DNA of 64,000 bases, from positions 62,001 through 126,000 of the forward strand of contig NZ_JABXKJ010000213.1 in NCBI RefSeq assembly GCF_017115085.1, given 5' to 3'. Below the pieces are notes generated by a model, which saw only the letters and a list, made by a program, of their open reading frames with translations, did no database searches and was not told the origin of the DNA. This stretch comes from Nostoc sp. NMS7 (GTDB lineage Bacteria > Cyanobacteriota > Cyanobacteriia > Cyanobacteriales > Nostocaceae). Of this stretch, positions 1-7,317 are shown one piece after another; the stretch's first letter is position 1; each line of letters opens with the position of its first letter. The position numbers and the translations under genes were made by a program.

Positions 1-306
1 GGTAAGCGCGTACCAGTTGCCCAGTTCCGGCTGCAAAATCGTGCTGGTCAGGGTTTAATGGCAACCAAGTTCAAAAACCGCAAAAACAAAGACAAGTTGG
101 CAACCCTACGCATTGTCAACGATGATGACGATGAAATGATGATGGTGACAAATCGTGGTATTATCATCCGTCAAGCCTTGAATGCGATTTCTATTCAATC
201 GCGATCGGCAACTGGAGTTAGAGTGCAGCGTTTAGATGAAGACGACGCGATTACCGGAGTGGCAATAGTTCCACCTGATGCTGTCGATGCAGAAGAAGCA
301 GAGTAA
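1..306 (+). CDS. gyrA: DNA gyrase subunit A, C-terminal end (partial)
   Basis: This is the 3' end of a gene that starts before the window; the frame is open from base 1 and stops at 304-306. The residues match the last blade of the GyrA C-terminal beta-pinwheel, which wraps DNA during supercoiling; visible motifs are KFKNRKNKDKLATLRIV, the MMMVTNRGIIIR strand and RSATGVRVQRLDEDDAI, followed by an acidic tail ending AEEAE. An ATG at 58 lies inside the frame and is not a start. The last 29 bases overlap the proposed lnt start, so the two genes are probably co-transcribed. GyrA acts with GyrB as the ATP-dependent supercoiling topoisomerase. Whether the upstream part is intact cannot be seen. Confidence 0.93.
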   Translation, partial: GKRVPVAQFRLQNRAGQGLMATKFKNRKNKDKLATLRIVNDDDDEMMMVTNRGIIIRQALNAISIQSRSATGVRVQRLDEDDAITGVAIVPPDAVDAEEAE

Positions 307-1936
307 AAAGTCGGGGGAGAGGTTAACTTCCTCACTCCCTTACTTGATTGCCTTAGCTAGCGGCATTTTAATGGGGCTAACCGTCGCCCCTGTCGGCGCA
401 TGGTTCCTAGGTTGGATTGCCTTAGCGCCCCTCTGGGTCTTGGTTGTTAGTTCCTCAAAACGCAAAAACCAATCCCCCCCTGCTCCCTCATCTTCCCCTG
501 CTCCCCTTGCTCTCCTCTGGGGTATCGGTTATCACGGTGTCGCCCTATCTTGGATTACGGGAATTCACCCGATGACTTGGTTGGGCGTTCCGTGGTGGCC
601 GAGTTTGGCAATCACTCTTTTTTGTTGGGGATTTATCAGTGTCTTGGGAGGAATATTTGTTGCTATTTGGGCGGCTGTGATGGTTCGCCAGGGTGGGCAA
701 AAATCCTGGTTACGTATACTGATTGGTACAGCCTTATGGTGCGGCTTAGAGAGTCTGTGGAGTGCTGGTCCTCTGTGGTGGAGTTCTCTGGCTTACACCC
801 AAAGTCCGCATAATCTCGTAATTTTACACCTTGGTCAACTCTCTGGGCCTAATACTGTGACAGCTGCGATCGCAGCCGTCAATGGTTTAATTGCAGAAGG
901 GTGGATGAAGCGCCTTCGCGCAGCGTCTCGCAGAGAAGATGCCAAGATTTCCTCCGCGCCTCTGTGGTTTGTTAATAAATACTTTGCTACTGCCGCAGGA
1001 TTATTAATTAGCTTACACCTGATTGGTTTGATCTTATATAGCCGTCCGATCGCTCAACCCCCAGAAGCAGCTTTGAAAGTGGGGATTGTTCAGGGTAATA
1101 TCCCGAACCGACTTTTACGAAGTTCCGAAGGGTTTCGTCGCGCCCAAGAAAATTACACCAGTGGGTATATAACTTTAGCAGACCAAGGTGTAGATGCAGT
1201 CCTGACCCCAGAAGGAGCCTTACCTATTTTCCAGCGTGACTTACTGGGAACTGCCTTAGTCGCAGCCGTGAAACTAAAAGGTGTAGTTGCTTGGATTGGG
1301 GCTTTTGGCGAACGGGGAGATAATTATACAATTAGTTTGTTTACCTTCAACAGTAAAGGTGAAATTGTCAGCCGCTACGACAAAGCTAAACTAGTACCTT
1401 TGGGAGAATATATTCCTTTTGAAGGAATTTTAGGTGGAATAGTTAAGCGGTTATCGCCTTTGGATGCACACCAAGTTCCCGGTTCAGCAAATCAGCTATT
1501 TGACACTCCTTTTGGTCGGGCGATCGCTAGTATATGTTATGAATCTGCTTTTCCTGAACAATTTCGCCGTCAAGCTGCTATGGGTGGGCAATTTATCCTC
1601 AGTTCTTCAAACGATGCCCATTACACGGCATCCATGCCATTCCAGCATCATGCACAGGATATAATGCGTGCTATTGAAACTGATCGATGGTCAGCAAGGG
1701 CAACTAATACCGGATATTCAGCCTTTATAGATCCTCACGGTAAAACCTTGTGGATATCTGGATATAATACCTATGAAACTCATGCTGAAACAATTTATCG
1801 GCGACAGACAAAGACTCTATATGTGCGTTGGGGTGATTGGTTGACACCCTTGTTGTTAGTATTCTCTGGAGGAGCTTGGCTAGTGATTCAACTTCGGGGT
1901 ACAAATAAAATAAACAAAAACCTCAAAGAGTCCTAA
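278..1936 (+). CDS. lnt: Apolipoprotein N-acyltransferase
   Basis: Lnt transfers a third acyl chain from phospholipid to the N-terminal cysteine of lipoproteins in the cytoplasmic membrane. The 552-residue protein has several hydrophobic membrane segments in its first ~260 residues, then a nitrilase-like domain. The catalytic triad is recognisable: Glu312 in TPEGALP, Lys369 in RYDKAKLVPLGEYIPFE and Cys420 in ASICYESAFPEQF. A final hydrophobic helix lies near residue 535. The start at 278 overlaps gyrA by 29 bases; an ATG at 287 is an alternative. Two stretches look like captured repeats: a Ser/Pro-rich segment at residues 66-81 and an RLRAASRRE segment at 212-221. Both lie outside the catalytic core, so the enzyme is probably functional. 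Confidence 0.93.
   Translation: MLSMQKKQSKKSGERLTSSLPYLIALASGILMGLTVAPVGAWFLGWIALAPLWVLVVSSSKRKNQSPPAPSSSPAPLALLWGIGYHGVALSWITGIHPMTWLGVPWWPSLAITLFCWGFISVLGGIFVAIWAAVMVRQGGQKSWLRILIGTALWCGLESLWSAGPLWWSSLAYTQSPHNLVILHLGQLSGPNTVTAAIAAVNGLIAEGWMKRLRAASRREDAKISSAPLWFVNKYFATAAGLLISLHLIGLILYSRPIAQPPEAALKVGIVQGNIPNRLLRSSEGFRRAQENYTSGYITLADQGVDAVLTPEGALPIFQRDLLGTALVAAVKLKGVVAWIGAFGERGDNYTISLFTFNSKGEIVSRYDKAKLVPLGEYIPFEGILGGIVKRLSPLDAHQVPGSANQLFDTPFGRAIASICYESAFPEQFRRQAAMGGQFILSSSNDAHYTASMPFQHHAQDIMRAIETDRWSARATNTGYSAFIDPHGKTLWISGYNTYETHAETIYRRQTKTLYVRWGDWLTPLLLVFSGGAWLVIQLRGTNKINKNLKES
473..519 (+). repeat. CT-rich low-complexity repeat inside lnt
   Basis: A run of CCCC/CTGCTCCC/TCATCTTCCCC units encodes the Ser/Pro-rich residues 66-81 of Lnt. 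The same kind of composition forms intergenic simple repeats elsewhere in the window (6701-6745 as the complement, 62966-63019). It keeps the frame open and falls between two predicted membrane segments. Confidence 0.6.
914..938 (+). repeat. Small dispersed repeat inside lnt
   Basis: The 25-base motif with core TTCGCGCAGCGTCTCG and ending in AGAGAAG is nearly identical to intergenic copies at 25952-25976 and 42671-42695 and to the copy in the DUF4335 gene at 28822-28846. Here it is read in frame as about nine residues (RLRAASRRE) in the segment between the membrane part and the nitrilase domain of Lnt. Confidence 0.75.
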
Positions 1937-1943
1937 CGGACAT

Positions 1944-1987
1944 CCCTCTCCTTGGTAAGGAGAGGGACAGGTTTTGCGTAGCAAAAC
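1944..1987 (+). terminator. Two hairpins downstream of lnt
   Basis: CCCTCTCCTT at 1944-1953 pairs perfectly with AAGGAGAGGG at 1957-1966, followed by a second hairpin, GTTTTGC with GCAAAAC, at 1971-1987. There is no clean T-run, so this may be a copy of the dispersed CTCTCC palindrome (others at 48454, 56735 and 62133) that also ends lnt transcripts. Confidence 0.5.
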
Positions 1988-2156
1988 CAGGGTGAGGTTT
2001 CTTTGGACTATTCGATAAAGCCTAAGTTGATCCTTAACCTCATCACAAGCCGTCAGAATTCAGCATGAATTTGAGTCCGACTGGCGTCTGAATAAATGCT
2101 CCTCAACTCTCGCCTAAGTCTTTATTTTCATAGGGTGTATTACCTACACTTGGACT

Positions 2157-2420
2157 TTAAATCGCAGCTTCTTCCCGTTGACAATCAAAAACAACCATGT
2201 AGGAAGCATTTGGTATTTCCTGAGGGAGGTGCCGCATATAGCCATCGGCATCAGAACGACTGCGGAAGCGGGCAACAATCTCCCGTTGCGTATTAGGAAG
2301 TAGACGAGCGATCGCCCAAGAATTGAGGCGTTCTTTATAGGCAATAGGCTGATTGTCTGATTTGGAAGCTTTGTTATCCGTATTTTCTGGCATAATTATG
2401 TTATCCGTATGAAATTTCAT
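2157..2420 (-). CDS. Small conserved hypothetical protein
   Basis: An 87-residue protein without a family I can name. It begins with a polar, Asn/Asp-rich ~25 residues, then a compact region with RLNSWAIARLLPNTQREIV, RFRSRSDADGYMRHL and SYMVVFDCQREE. The alternation of a charged helix and a short beta-like end resembles small single-domain cyanobacterial proteins. An internal ATG at 2393 (MPENTDN) is an alternative start. It stands alone, facing lnt convergently across about 220 bases that otherwise hold only palindromes. Composition is like real protein rather than a shadow frame, but I cannot assign a role. Confidence 0.6.
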   Translation of the reverse strand: MKFHTDNIIMPENTDNKASKSDNQPIAYKERLNSWAIARLLPNTQREIVARFRSRSDADGYMRHLPQEIPNASYMVVFDCQREEAAI

Positions 2421-3006
2421 GAAGGGCGTTAATTACTTTCTAGGTAAGAATGCACTAACGCTTTTTTTTATGCTGCTGCCACCTTGTTATTCGATTATTT
2501 TTAGATTGTCAACACTTAGCGCTATATTTTAGACAAACTAAGTTGGAACTTTCAGATACCTATGAATCTCAAAGCCTTAATTTGCAATCGTTTCCAGGAC
2601 ATAACAATGCTCAAGCAGAAGTTTGCAATTATTTTGTTTGTATGATTTGTCTTTACATACATAAGTGAAATCCGTATCAGTGGTCAGAGCGAAAATAAAT
2701 GTCTCAAAATTTACTATTGAAAATTCAGATAACGTGCGTAGGATTAATCGGCGCAGATACACTTTATTTTCTCTAGTACAGCGCGGCGGACTACACGCCT
2801 ACGCTAAAGCCATCTTGCGGGCATTTACGTTTTTTATAGTTAGTTTAGAATACTGAAATCTTCCGAGTTTCTTTAGATATTAAAAAATGAAGTTTTCTTA
2901 TCTTTTTACTATAGTTTTAGGCAGAATACATAGTGCAATTTTTTAAGTTAAAATGTCTTGACTAACTGCCATAAAATAGTTAATATTTTTCGGTAAAATT
3001 AGAGTT
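2421..3006. other. Intergenic region, AT-rich
   Basis: About 590 bases between two genes with no convincing open frame. The ORFs at 2577-2762 and 2665-2856 overlap on opposite strands and look random. A short GC-rich patch at 2779-2823 (GCGGCGGACTACACGCCTACGC) resembles Nostoc dispersed repeats. The only functional signal I see is the promoter at 2958-2986. Confidence 0.6.
2958..2986 (+). promoter_or_regulatory. Sigma70-type promoter of the ATP-grasp gene
   Basis: TTGACT at 2958-2963 and TAATAT at 2981-2986 are separated by exactly 17 bases, a near-ideal -35/-10 pair. The predicted transcription start near 2993 leaves a leader of about 15 bases before the ATG at 3007. Confidence 0.65.
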
Positions 3007-4023
3007 ATGATTATGGAAACACCATTTGTAACATCAATAATTCAAAAAGTAGCAGAACAAATAGGAGCAGTAGTTTTATTAGATCCAGAATGCACTTTTG
3101 TGGGACTGATTACTTTTAAAAACGGCAATAAAACCTTTTTTCGTACTAGCAGGTTTAGTATTAATTCTTCTGGTTCAGTAGCAATAGCTAAAGACAAAGG
3201 GGTTTCGAGCTTTTTTCTGAAAAAATTTGGTTATAAGGTTACTGAAGGGAAAACATTTTTTAGTGAAGAATTATGCGAAGAAATAGCTAATTGCAGGAAT
3301 ATAGATGCAGGATTTTATTATGCTAAAGAGTTGGGGTTTCCCGTAATTGTCAAGCCGCTTAATCTCAGTCAAGGAGTATTTGTTACAAAGGTTCACAACA
3401 AGCAAGAATACTATCAAGTAGCCAAGAAAATCTTGCAAAAAGTCTCAGGATTTATTGTTGAGCGATTCTATAATGGCAATGACTATAGAATTGTAGTACT
3501 TGATGATGAAGTAGTTTCGGCATATCAAAGAATTCCCTTATTTATAATAGGAGATGGTCAATCTAATGTTTTAGAACTTATGCAACAGAAACAGAAAACT
3601 TTTATCAAAAATGGGAGAAAAGAAATTATAGATTTTGAAGATTACAGAATCAACAAAAACTTGCGAAGACGAAAGCTAAATTTTAATAGTGTTATACCCA
3701 ATAATAATATAGTTTATCTTTTAGACAATGCAAATTTATCGACTGGAGGCGAGGCAATAGACTTTACTGAAAATATCCATCTTGATTTTCAAAAATTAGC
3801 AGTAAGTATTACAAAAGATATGGAATTGAGATTAGCAGGTGTGGATATTCTTACTAGTAATATAACATCACCAATGGGAGATTATACGATCATTGAAGTA
3901 AATGGCGCTCCTAGCTTAACTCACTATGCATCATTTGGTGAAGTTCAGACCAAGAGAGTAGAAAATTTATATCTCAAAGTTCTCAAAGCACTTGAAAATG
4001 AGAATCACAGAGAAAAGCATTGA
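3007..4023 (+). CDS. ATP-grasp ligase related to cyanophycin/glutathione synthetases
   Basis: A 338-residue ATP-grasp enzyme. The nucleotide-binding lobe shows GFPVIVKPLNLSQGVFV, the hinge FIVERFYNGNDYRIVVLDDEVV, and the Mg/ATP lobe LSTGGEAIDFT plus TIIEVNGAPSLTHY. The STGG-x3-D-x-T pattern is shared with the ATP-grasp domain of cyanophycin synthetase and GshAB-type ligases, which make an amide bond through an acyl-phosphate. Unlike CphA (about 870-900 residues) it has no Mur-ligase-like C-terminal domain and only a short N-terminal region of ~100 residues. No precursor peptide, protease or partner enzyme is adjacent. Composition is more AT-rich than its neighbours, which may mean transfer. 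The start could be 3007 or 3013. The substrate is unknown. Confidence 0.8.
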   Translation: MIMETPFVTSIIQKVAEQIGAVVLLDPECTFVGLITFKNGNKTFFRTSRFSINSSGSVAIAKDKGVSSFFLKKFGYKVTEGKTFFSEELCEEIANCRNIDAGFYYAKELGFPVIVKPLNLSQGVFVTKVHNKQEYYQVAKKILQKVSGFIVERFYNGNDYRIVVLDDEVVSAYQRIPLFIIGDGQSNVLELMQQKQKTFIKNGRKEIIDFEDYRINKNLRRRKLNFNSVIPNNNIVYLLDNANLSTGGEAIDFTENIHLDFQKLAVSITKDMELRLAGVDILTSNITSPMGDYTIIEVNGAPSLTHYASFGEVQTKRVENLYLKVLKALENENHREKH

Positions 4024-4207
4024 TTTTGACGCTTTAGCGGAGCAGGAGTTGCTCCGCTTTAACAAAGTATGTTCAGTTTAATTCCTCTGCCTAACGACGG
4101 CAGCACGAATTGAAGCCTAATTGAAATCCCCGTATTTCGACTTCGCTCAACACAAGTCATAAAACTTAATTACAAATTACAAATTACGAATTATTTTAAC
4201 TATCTCT

Positions 4208-4558
4208 TCACCACTCCTTATCTAGTAGAGATTCAAATTCAGCTTGTAAGGCAGTTATATCTGCCAATCTTGTGACTAGTAAATTATCCTTACCAGCATC
4301 ACTTAAACGTACTTTCCAATAACGAATACTGTCTGAGTTGTTCAACCAAAACTGAATCACGGTATCTACGACTTGATCGAGATTCCAACCCCACTTTGCT
4401 GGAACTGATTCCACGGATTCTAGAAAGGTATCTAGTGTACACGTATACATTCCTAAGTATTCCACGCCTTGGTGGGGTGGTTTTTGGCCATTTTGCTGTT
4501 GATGATTAAAAAACTGTAAAAGTAGAGATACGCCTACAATATCAAAAGTGTATTTCAT
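4208..4558 (-). CDS. Conserved hypothetical protein, possibly HrcA-controlled
   Basis: A 116-residue soluble protein with no family I can name. It starts MKYTFDIVGVSLLLQFFNHQQ, has a central WGWNLDQVVDTVIQFW segment and ends in an acidic helix EFESLLDKEW. It has no signal peptide or membrane segment. The gene stands alone. Its upstream region holds a CIRCE-like operator centred about 150 bases before the start codon, with a possible -10 (TATTAT) between operator and gene, so it is the nearest divergent candidate for HrcA control. That link is inference. Confidence 0.7.
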   Translation of the reverse strand: MKYTFDIVGVSLLLQFFNHQQQNGQKPPHQGVEYLGMYTCTLDTFLESVESVPAKWGWNLDQVVDTVIQFWLNNSDSIRYWKVRLSDAGKDNLLVTRLADITALQAEFESLLDKEW

Positions 4559-4692
4559 GCTAGTATTCCCAGTTTTAAATTACTTACAGGAAAGCTTTAG
4601 TTTTTTCTAATATAATACCTGACAAGTAACTAAAGCATCTAGAAAAAGTATAGTTTTGGTCTATATCATAGGCATTAACCCTCAGCCATAAG

Positions 4693-4719
4693 TTAGCACT
4701 AACAAGCCGAGAGTGCTAA
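4693..4719. promoter_or_regulatory. CIRCE-like operator (HrcA site)
   Basis: TTAGCACTA at 4693-4701, nine spacer bases, then GAGTGCTAA at 4711-4719. The CIRCE consensus is TTAGCACTC-N9-GAGTGCTAA, so 17 of 18 arm positions match with exact spacing. CIRCE is the binding site of the heat-shock repressor HrcA and in cyanobacteria is known upstream of chaperonin genes. No chaperonin lies here: the nearest starts are the hypothetical gene at 4558 (minus strand) and gatB at 5200 (plus strand). Confidence 0.8.
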
Positions 4720-4851
4720 TTTTCGTTAATAGTTTGATTTATCATTAAAGAGTTTCAGCGATTAATTAAGTGGTGTATATAGGACTAGTATTTGATTTTT
4801 GAAATGCGCGTAGTGGACCCTCTAGGCTAAAATAGTGCATTAGACGTAGAC

Positions 4852-4932
4852 GTAGGTTGGGTTACGCAAAGCCTCCAACGCCACTTGCTACAACGCTCTT
4901 AACCCGCGCAACGCAGTGGCTCCCCAACCTAC
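4852..4932 (+). repeat. GTAGGTTGG-ended palindromic element
   Basis: An 81-base element bounded by GTAGGTTGG and its complement CCAACCTAC. Its body reappears almost exactly, in inverse orientation, at 57076-57152 inside the remnants of a DUF2887 gene. The related hairpin at 18320-18355 shares the ends. It behaves as a miniature mobile or REP-like element. Confidence 0.8.
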
Positions 4933-4989
4933 AATTTTTTTGCAACTTAAAAAGGAGGGAATTAAAGCAAGCCTTTTTTAGGGGAGTCA

Positions 4990-5069
4990 CCCGTGTGCAT
5001 ATTTCCCCCATTGAGCAGAAAGGTAGATTTACCAGCACCCCCAGAACCAATGATTAAGATTTTCTTCAC
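4990..5069 (-). pseudogene. N-terminal remnant of a P-loop kinase
   Basis: Read on the minus strand from GTG at 5069, the sequence gives VKKILIIGSGGAGKST, a Walker A start typical of small adenylate-kinase-like / 'topology modulation' P-loop proteins. The family similarity stops after about 18 residues, and the DNA then runs into the 4852-4932 repeat. The remainder of a ~170-residue protein is missing, so this is a gene fragment, probably left by a repeat-associated deletion. Confidence 0.6.
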
Positions 5070-5199
5070 CTTAAATTTGCATCTCCCTTTTCAAGCTCAA
5101 AAGGGTAAGCATTGCTCACCCAAATAACCGTCTTCAGGGCAACTCAATACGCCGCTACAATAGTACAACTACAAGGATTATTGCCCAAATATTGATATT

Positions 5200-6675
5200 A
5201 TGACCACTGCTACGACTGTAAAAACTGAGTATGAAGCGATTATTGGTCTAGAAACCCATTGTCAGCTGAGTACTAATACCAAGATTTTCTCTAATAGCTC
5301 TACGACATTCGGTGCTGACCCCAATACTAACATTGACCCGGTTTGTATGGGTTTACCTGGGGTCTTACCTGTACTTAATGAAAAAGTATTAGAATACGCC
5401 GTAAAAGCTGGTTTGGCACTAAATTGTCAAATCGCTAAATATAGCAAATTTGACCGTAAACAGTATTTTTATCCTGATTTACCCAAAAATTACCAAATTT
5501 CTCAATATGATCTACCGATCGCAGAACATGGTTGGTTAGAAATTGAGTTGGTAGATGCTGAGGGTAATCCGACTCGCAAACGCATTGGCATCACACGTCT
5601 GCACATGGAAGAAGATGCTGGAAAATTGGTACACGCCGGCAGTGACCGCCTCTCCGGTTCTTCCTATTCTCTGGTAGACTACAATCGCGCAGGTATACCG
5701 TTAGTGGAAATTGTCTCAGAACCTGATTTGCGTTCTGGATTAGAAGCTGCTGAATATGCTGAAGAATTGCGCCGGATTGTCCGCTATCTCGGCGTGAGTG
5801 ACGGCAATATGCAAGAAGGATCTCTGCGCTGTGATGTCAACATTTCTGTGCGTCCAGTGGGACGAGAGCAGTTTGGCACTAAGGTAGAAATTAAAAACAT
5901 GAACTCCTTCAGCGCCATCCAACGGGCGATTGACTACGAAATTGAGCGCCAAATCGCCGCCATCGAAGCAGGCGATCGCATTATCCAAGAAACTCGTTTG
6001 TGGGAAGAAGGCGCTCAACGCACAAGTAGTATGCGGGTGAAGGAAGGTTCTAGCGATTACCGCTATTTCCCCGAACCAGATTTAGCACCAATTGAGGTGA
6101 CAAATGAACAATTAGAGAAATGGCGCAGCGAATTACCAGAACTACCAGCCCAAAAACGCCATCATTATGAAAGTGAGTTGGGGCTTTCGGCTTATGATGC
6201 GCGAGTGTTGACAGAAGATCATCCAGTAGCCGAATATTTTGAAACTGCGATCGCATCTGGAGCAAATCCCAAAGCTGCTGCAAACTGGATTACTCAAGAT
6301 ATCGCAGCACACCTCAATAAGCAAAAACTCAGTATTACTGAAATCGCCCTAACTCCCAGCAATTTAGCAGAGATTATCACTCGCATTGAAACGGGCAAAA
6401 TTAGCAATGCTCAAGCTAAAGAAAAGTTGCCAGATTTGCTTAGTGGTATTTCTCCTGAGAAAGCCTTTGCCGGTCAAGAGTTAATCACCGATCCTAGTGT
6501 ACTAGAACCCATCGTTGATGAAGTCATAGCCGCCAATCCCAAAGAACTAGAAAAGTATCGCAACGGTAACACCAACCTCAAAGGCTTCTTTGTCGGACAA
6601 GTTCTGAAAAAGACAGGCAAACGTGCTGATCCTAAGCTGACTAACGAATTGGTGGAGAAAAAATTGTCCGCCTAG
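5200..6675 (+). CDS. gatB: Asp-tRNA(Asn)/Glu-tRNA(Gln) amidotransferase subunit B
   Basis: GatB is the tRNA-binding kinase subunit of the GatCAB complex, which converts misacylated Glu-tRNA(Gln) (and Asp-tRNA(Asn)) to the correct amide using glutamine-derived ammonia. Its 491 residues match the family length. Hallmarks are YEAIIGLETHCQLST at the N-terminus, the catalytic-cradle segments FDRKQYFYPDLPKNYQISQYD and GAQRTSSMRVKEGSSDYRYFPEPDL, and the helical/YqeY-like tail from about residue 330 (EYFETAIASGANPKAAANWI) to the end (NTNLKGFFVGQVLKKTGKRADP). GatA and GatC are not in the window, as is common in cyanobacteria where the genes are scattered. The start is the first ATG after the noncoding repeat zone. 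Confidence 0.96.
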   Translation: MTTATTVKTEYEAIIGLETHCQLSTNTKIFSNSSTTFGADPNTNIDPVCMGLPGVLPVLNEKVLEYAVKAGLALNCQIAKYSKFDRKQYFYPDLPKNYQISQYDLPIAEHGWLEIELVDAEGNPTRKRIGITRLHMEEDAGKLVHAGSDRLSGSSYSLVDYNRAGIPLVEIVSEPDLRSGLEAAEYAEELRRIVRYLGVSDGNMQEGSLRCDVNISVRPVGREQFGTKVEIKNMNSFSAIQRAIDYEIERQIAAIEAGDRIIQETRLWEEGAQRTSSMRVKEGSSDYRYFPEPDLAPIEVTNEQLEKWRSELPELPAQKRHHYESELGLSAYDARVLTEDHPVAEYFETAIASGANPKAAANWITQDIAAHLNKQKLSITEIALTPSNLAEIITRIETGKISNAQAKEKLPDLLSGISPEKAFAGQELITDPSVLEPIVDEVIAANPKELEKYRNGNTNLKGFFVGQVLKKTGKRADPKLTNELVEKKLSA

Positions 6676-6700
6676 TAGTTTGTTAAGTCAACTTTGCGGG

Positions 6701-6787
6701 GAGATAAGGGAGACAAGGGAGACAAGGGAGACAGGGAGACAAGGAGAATAACCCATCCCCAATGCCCCATGCCCAATGCCCAATGCC
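6701..6787. repeat. Simple-sequence repeat after gatB
   Basis: Tandem GGGAGACAA units (6701-6745) are followed by tandem CCCAATGC / CCCCATGC units (6760-6787). These are typical short tandem repeats of Nostoc intergenic DNA. The first type resembles the repeat inside the queA frame at 62966-63019. Confidence 0.8.
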
Positions 6788-6840
6788 CCAAGTCAGTATT
6801 TTCCCGGTGTTTCTTCACAGAATCTTCATATAAAAAATGG

Positions 6841-6870
6841 TGACAACCCGCATACCTAAAATGATATGCT
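6841..6870 (+). promoter_or_regulatory. Possible promoter of the first small-RNA element
   Basis: TGACAA (6841-6846) and TATGCT (6865-6870) are spaced by 18 bases; the predicted start near 6877 coincides with the first base of the element repeated at 7028. Confidence 0.45.
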
Positions 6871-6874
6871 GTGG

Positions 6875-6927
6875 TAAGTAGATGCACCCTGATGATCTGG
6901 AGAGCTGCCTAAGTAGCTCTCTTTTTT
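6875..6927 (+). ncRNA. Putative small RNA, copy 1
   Basis: A ~53-base element beginning TAAGTAGATGCACC and ending in a hairpin (GAGAGCT, 8-base middle, AGCTCTC at 6900-6921) followed by six or seven T residues, the form of a factor-independent terminator. A near-identical copy lies 153 bases downstream. Preservation of the leader, the stem and the T-run, while the DNA between the copies is unrelated, suggests a short transcribed RNA rather than a random repeat. Tandem small RNAs of this style are known in heterocystous cyanobacteria (for example NsiR1); I do not claim identity with any of them. Confidence 0.5.
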
Positions 6928-7027
6928 ATTTGATTTTTGTGGTATTTACGGTTAACTTTATAATATTATTAAAAATAGTTTCCATAAAATAAGTATTAAC
7001 CCTTAGATTATAAATTACAGAATCTAC

Positions 7028-7082
7028 TAAGTAGATGCACCGTGATGATCTGGAGAGCGACCCAAGTGGCTCTCATTTTTTG
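7028..7082 (+). ncRNA. Putative small RNA, copy 2
   Basis: Second copy of the element at 6875. The leader TAAGTAGATGCACC and the core TGATGATCTGGAGAGC are the same. The terminal hairpin pairs GAGAGC with GGCTCTC's inner six bases (7053-7074) and is followed by ATTTTTTG. Several loop and stem bases differ from copy 1, yet the outer six base pairs stay paired. The sequence before it lacks the clear -10 of copy 1. It could also act as a terminator insulating argJ from upstream transcription. Confidence 0.48.
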
Positions 7083-7223
7083 CTTTTGTCTTTCGTCATA
7101 AGAAAGGTAAAAACAATTATGCCAATGGCCAACTAGTGCATTATTATTGCCATCAGCAAATAAACTCACAATAAAAGGGACTCGGAAGCAGGGGAAGTAG
7201 AGCGAAACTAATAACTCCTGTAC

Positions 7224-7243
7224 AGACGCGATTAATCGCGTCT
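7224..7243. repeat. Perfect 20-base palindrome
   Basis: AGACGCGATTAATCGCGTCT is identical on both strands. The same palindrome recurs at 62194-62213, where it supplies the queA stop codon. Confidence 0.9.
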
Positions 7244-7317
7244 CTCGTAACTCCTAACTCAGCACTTTTGCAAAGCACAAATTTACCTATCCAACCAGAT
7301 ATTTGTAAGGAAGAATA

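Noticed and set aside
4857-5057. Overlapping frames on both strands near 4.9 kb.
   Set aside because: They translate the GTAGGTTGG repeat; only the short P-loop segment from 5069 has family similarity.
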